Shown piece by piece: positions 32,140-32,487 of a DNA stretch of 32,487 nucleotides. This DNA is from Frankiales bacterium. GTDB taxonomy: Bacteria; Actinomycetota; Actinomycetes; Mycobacteriales; SCTD01. A model generated the notes under the pieces. That model searched no databases. It saw only the letters and a program-made list of their open reading frames with translations, and was not told the origin of the DNA. The stretch is from contig JAOPWV010000207.1 of the NCBI GenBank assembly GCA_025965475.1, forward strand, positions 1-32,487, given 5' to 3'. Position numbers and translations under genes: made by a program. How positions within the stretch are numbered: position 1 is the first letter of the stretch; each line of letters opens with the position of its first letter.

Positions 32140-32487
32140 CTAGCAGGGGGCCTGGACGAGGCTCTGGGCACCGTCCGCGGCCGTCTTCTCGATCTTCCAG
32201 TTGGCGCCGCCCTTGGTGTTCCGCAGCTCGACGCAGTACACGCCCGTATCCGGGGTGACGGTGCCCTTGACCAGCTCGTTGCCGGCCGAGAGGGCGATCT
32301 TCCCGGGCGTTGCGCTGTCCGCCGTGATGACGACCGGGCCTAGGCCGGATGCCGACGTTCCAGCCGCTCCGGCCAGCACCGTGACGGCGGTGGGCTGGTC
32401 GACGAGCTGCGTGGAGATCTCAGTGGCGATCGAGCGGAGGTCGGACTTCTCGCTGGCCTCGTAGCCCTTGTTCTTCTGCGAGAGGAA
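32140..32487 (-). CDS. Type IV pilin (probably the major pilin), C-terminal part, truncated by the window end
   Basis: Minus-strand reading from the edge: FLSQKNKGYEASEKSDLRSIATEISTQLVDQPTAVTVLAGAAGTSASGLGPVVITADSATPGKIALSAGNELVKGTVTPDTGVYCVELRNTKGGANWKIEKTAADGAQSLVQAPC*. Confidence 0.75.
   Translation of the reverse strand, partial: FLSQKNKGYEASEKSDLRSIATEISTQLVDQPTAVTVLAGAAGTSASGLGPVVITADSATPGKIALSAGNELVKGTVTPDTGVYCVELRNTKGGANWKIEKTAADGAQSLVQAPC

Overview
High-GC actinobacterial (Actinomycetota) chromosomal segment, mostly core genes on the minus strand. Reading in the direction of transcription (right to left) it holds: (i) a type IV pilus (T4P) locus: C-terminal part of a pilin, PilV-, PilW- and PilX-like minor pilins, prepilin peptidase PilD, PilM, PilN, PilO and a PilP-like protein; (ii) a shikimate block aroC-aroK-aroB-aroQ followed by efp and nusB; (iii) a small secreted protein with two CxxC motifs; (iv) bldD (plus strand), divergent from a tightly coupled pyrimidine operon pyrR-pyrB-pyrC-(membrane protein)-carA-carB-pyrK-pyrD-pyrF; (v) a plus-strand membrane GGDEF-EAL gene between pyrF and mihF; (vi) mihF-gmk-rpoZ-coaBC-(lipoprotein)-metK-priA (priA truncated by the window edge). 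No rRNA, tRNA, CRISPR array, transposase or phage gene was recognised. The most interesting signals are: a PyrR-type RNA hairpin that can pair with the pyrR Shine-Dalgarno; a duplicated ~46-50 bp palindromic element plus decanucleotide tandem repeats between metK and priA; co-location of a GGDEF-EAL protein, the c-di-GMP receptor BldD and a T4P locus; T4P minor pilins with unusual architecture; a perfect 14-bp hairpin between the pilin gene and the minor pilins; and the CxxC secreted protein placed between bldD and nusB. I did not find clear evidence for a wholly new defence or mobile system.
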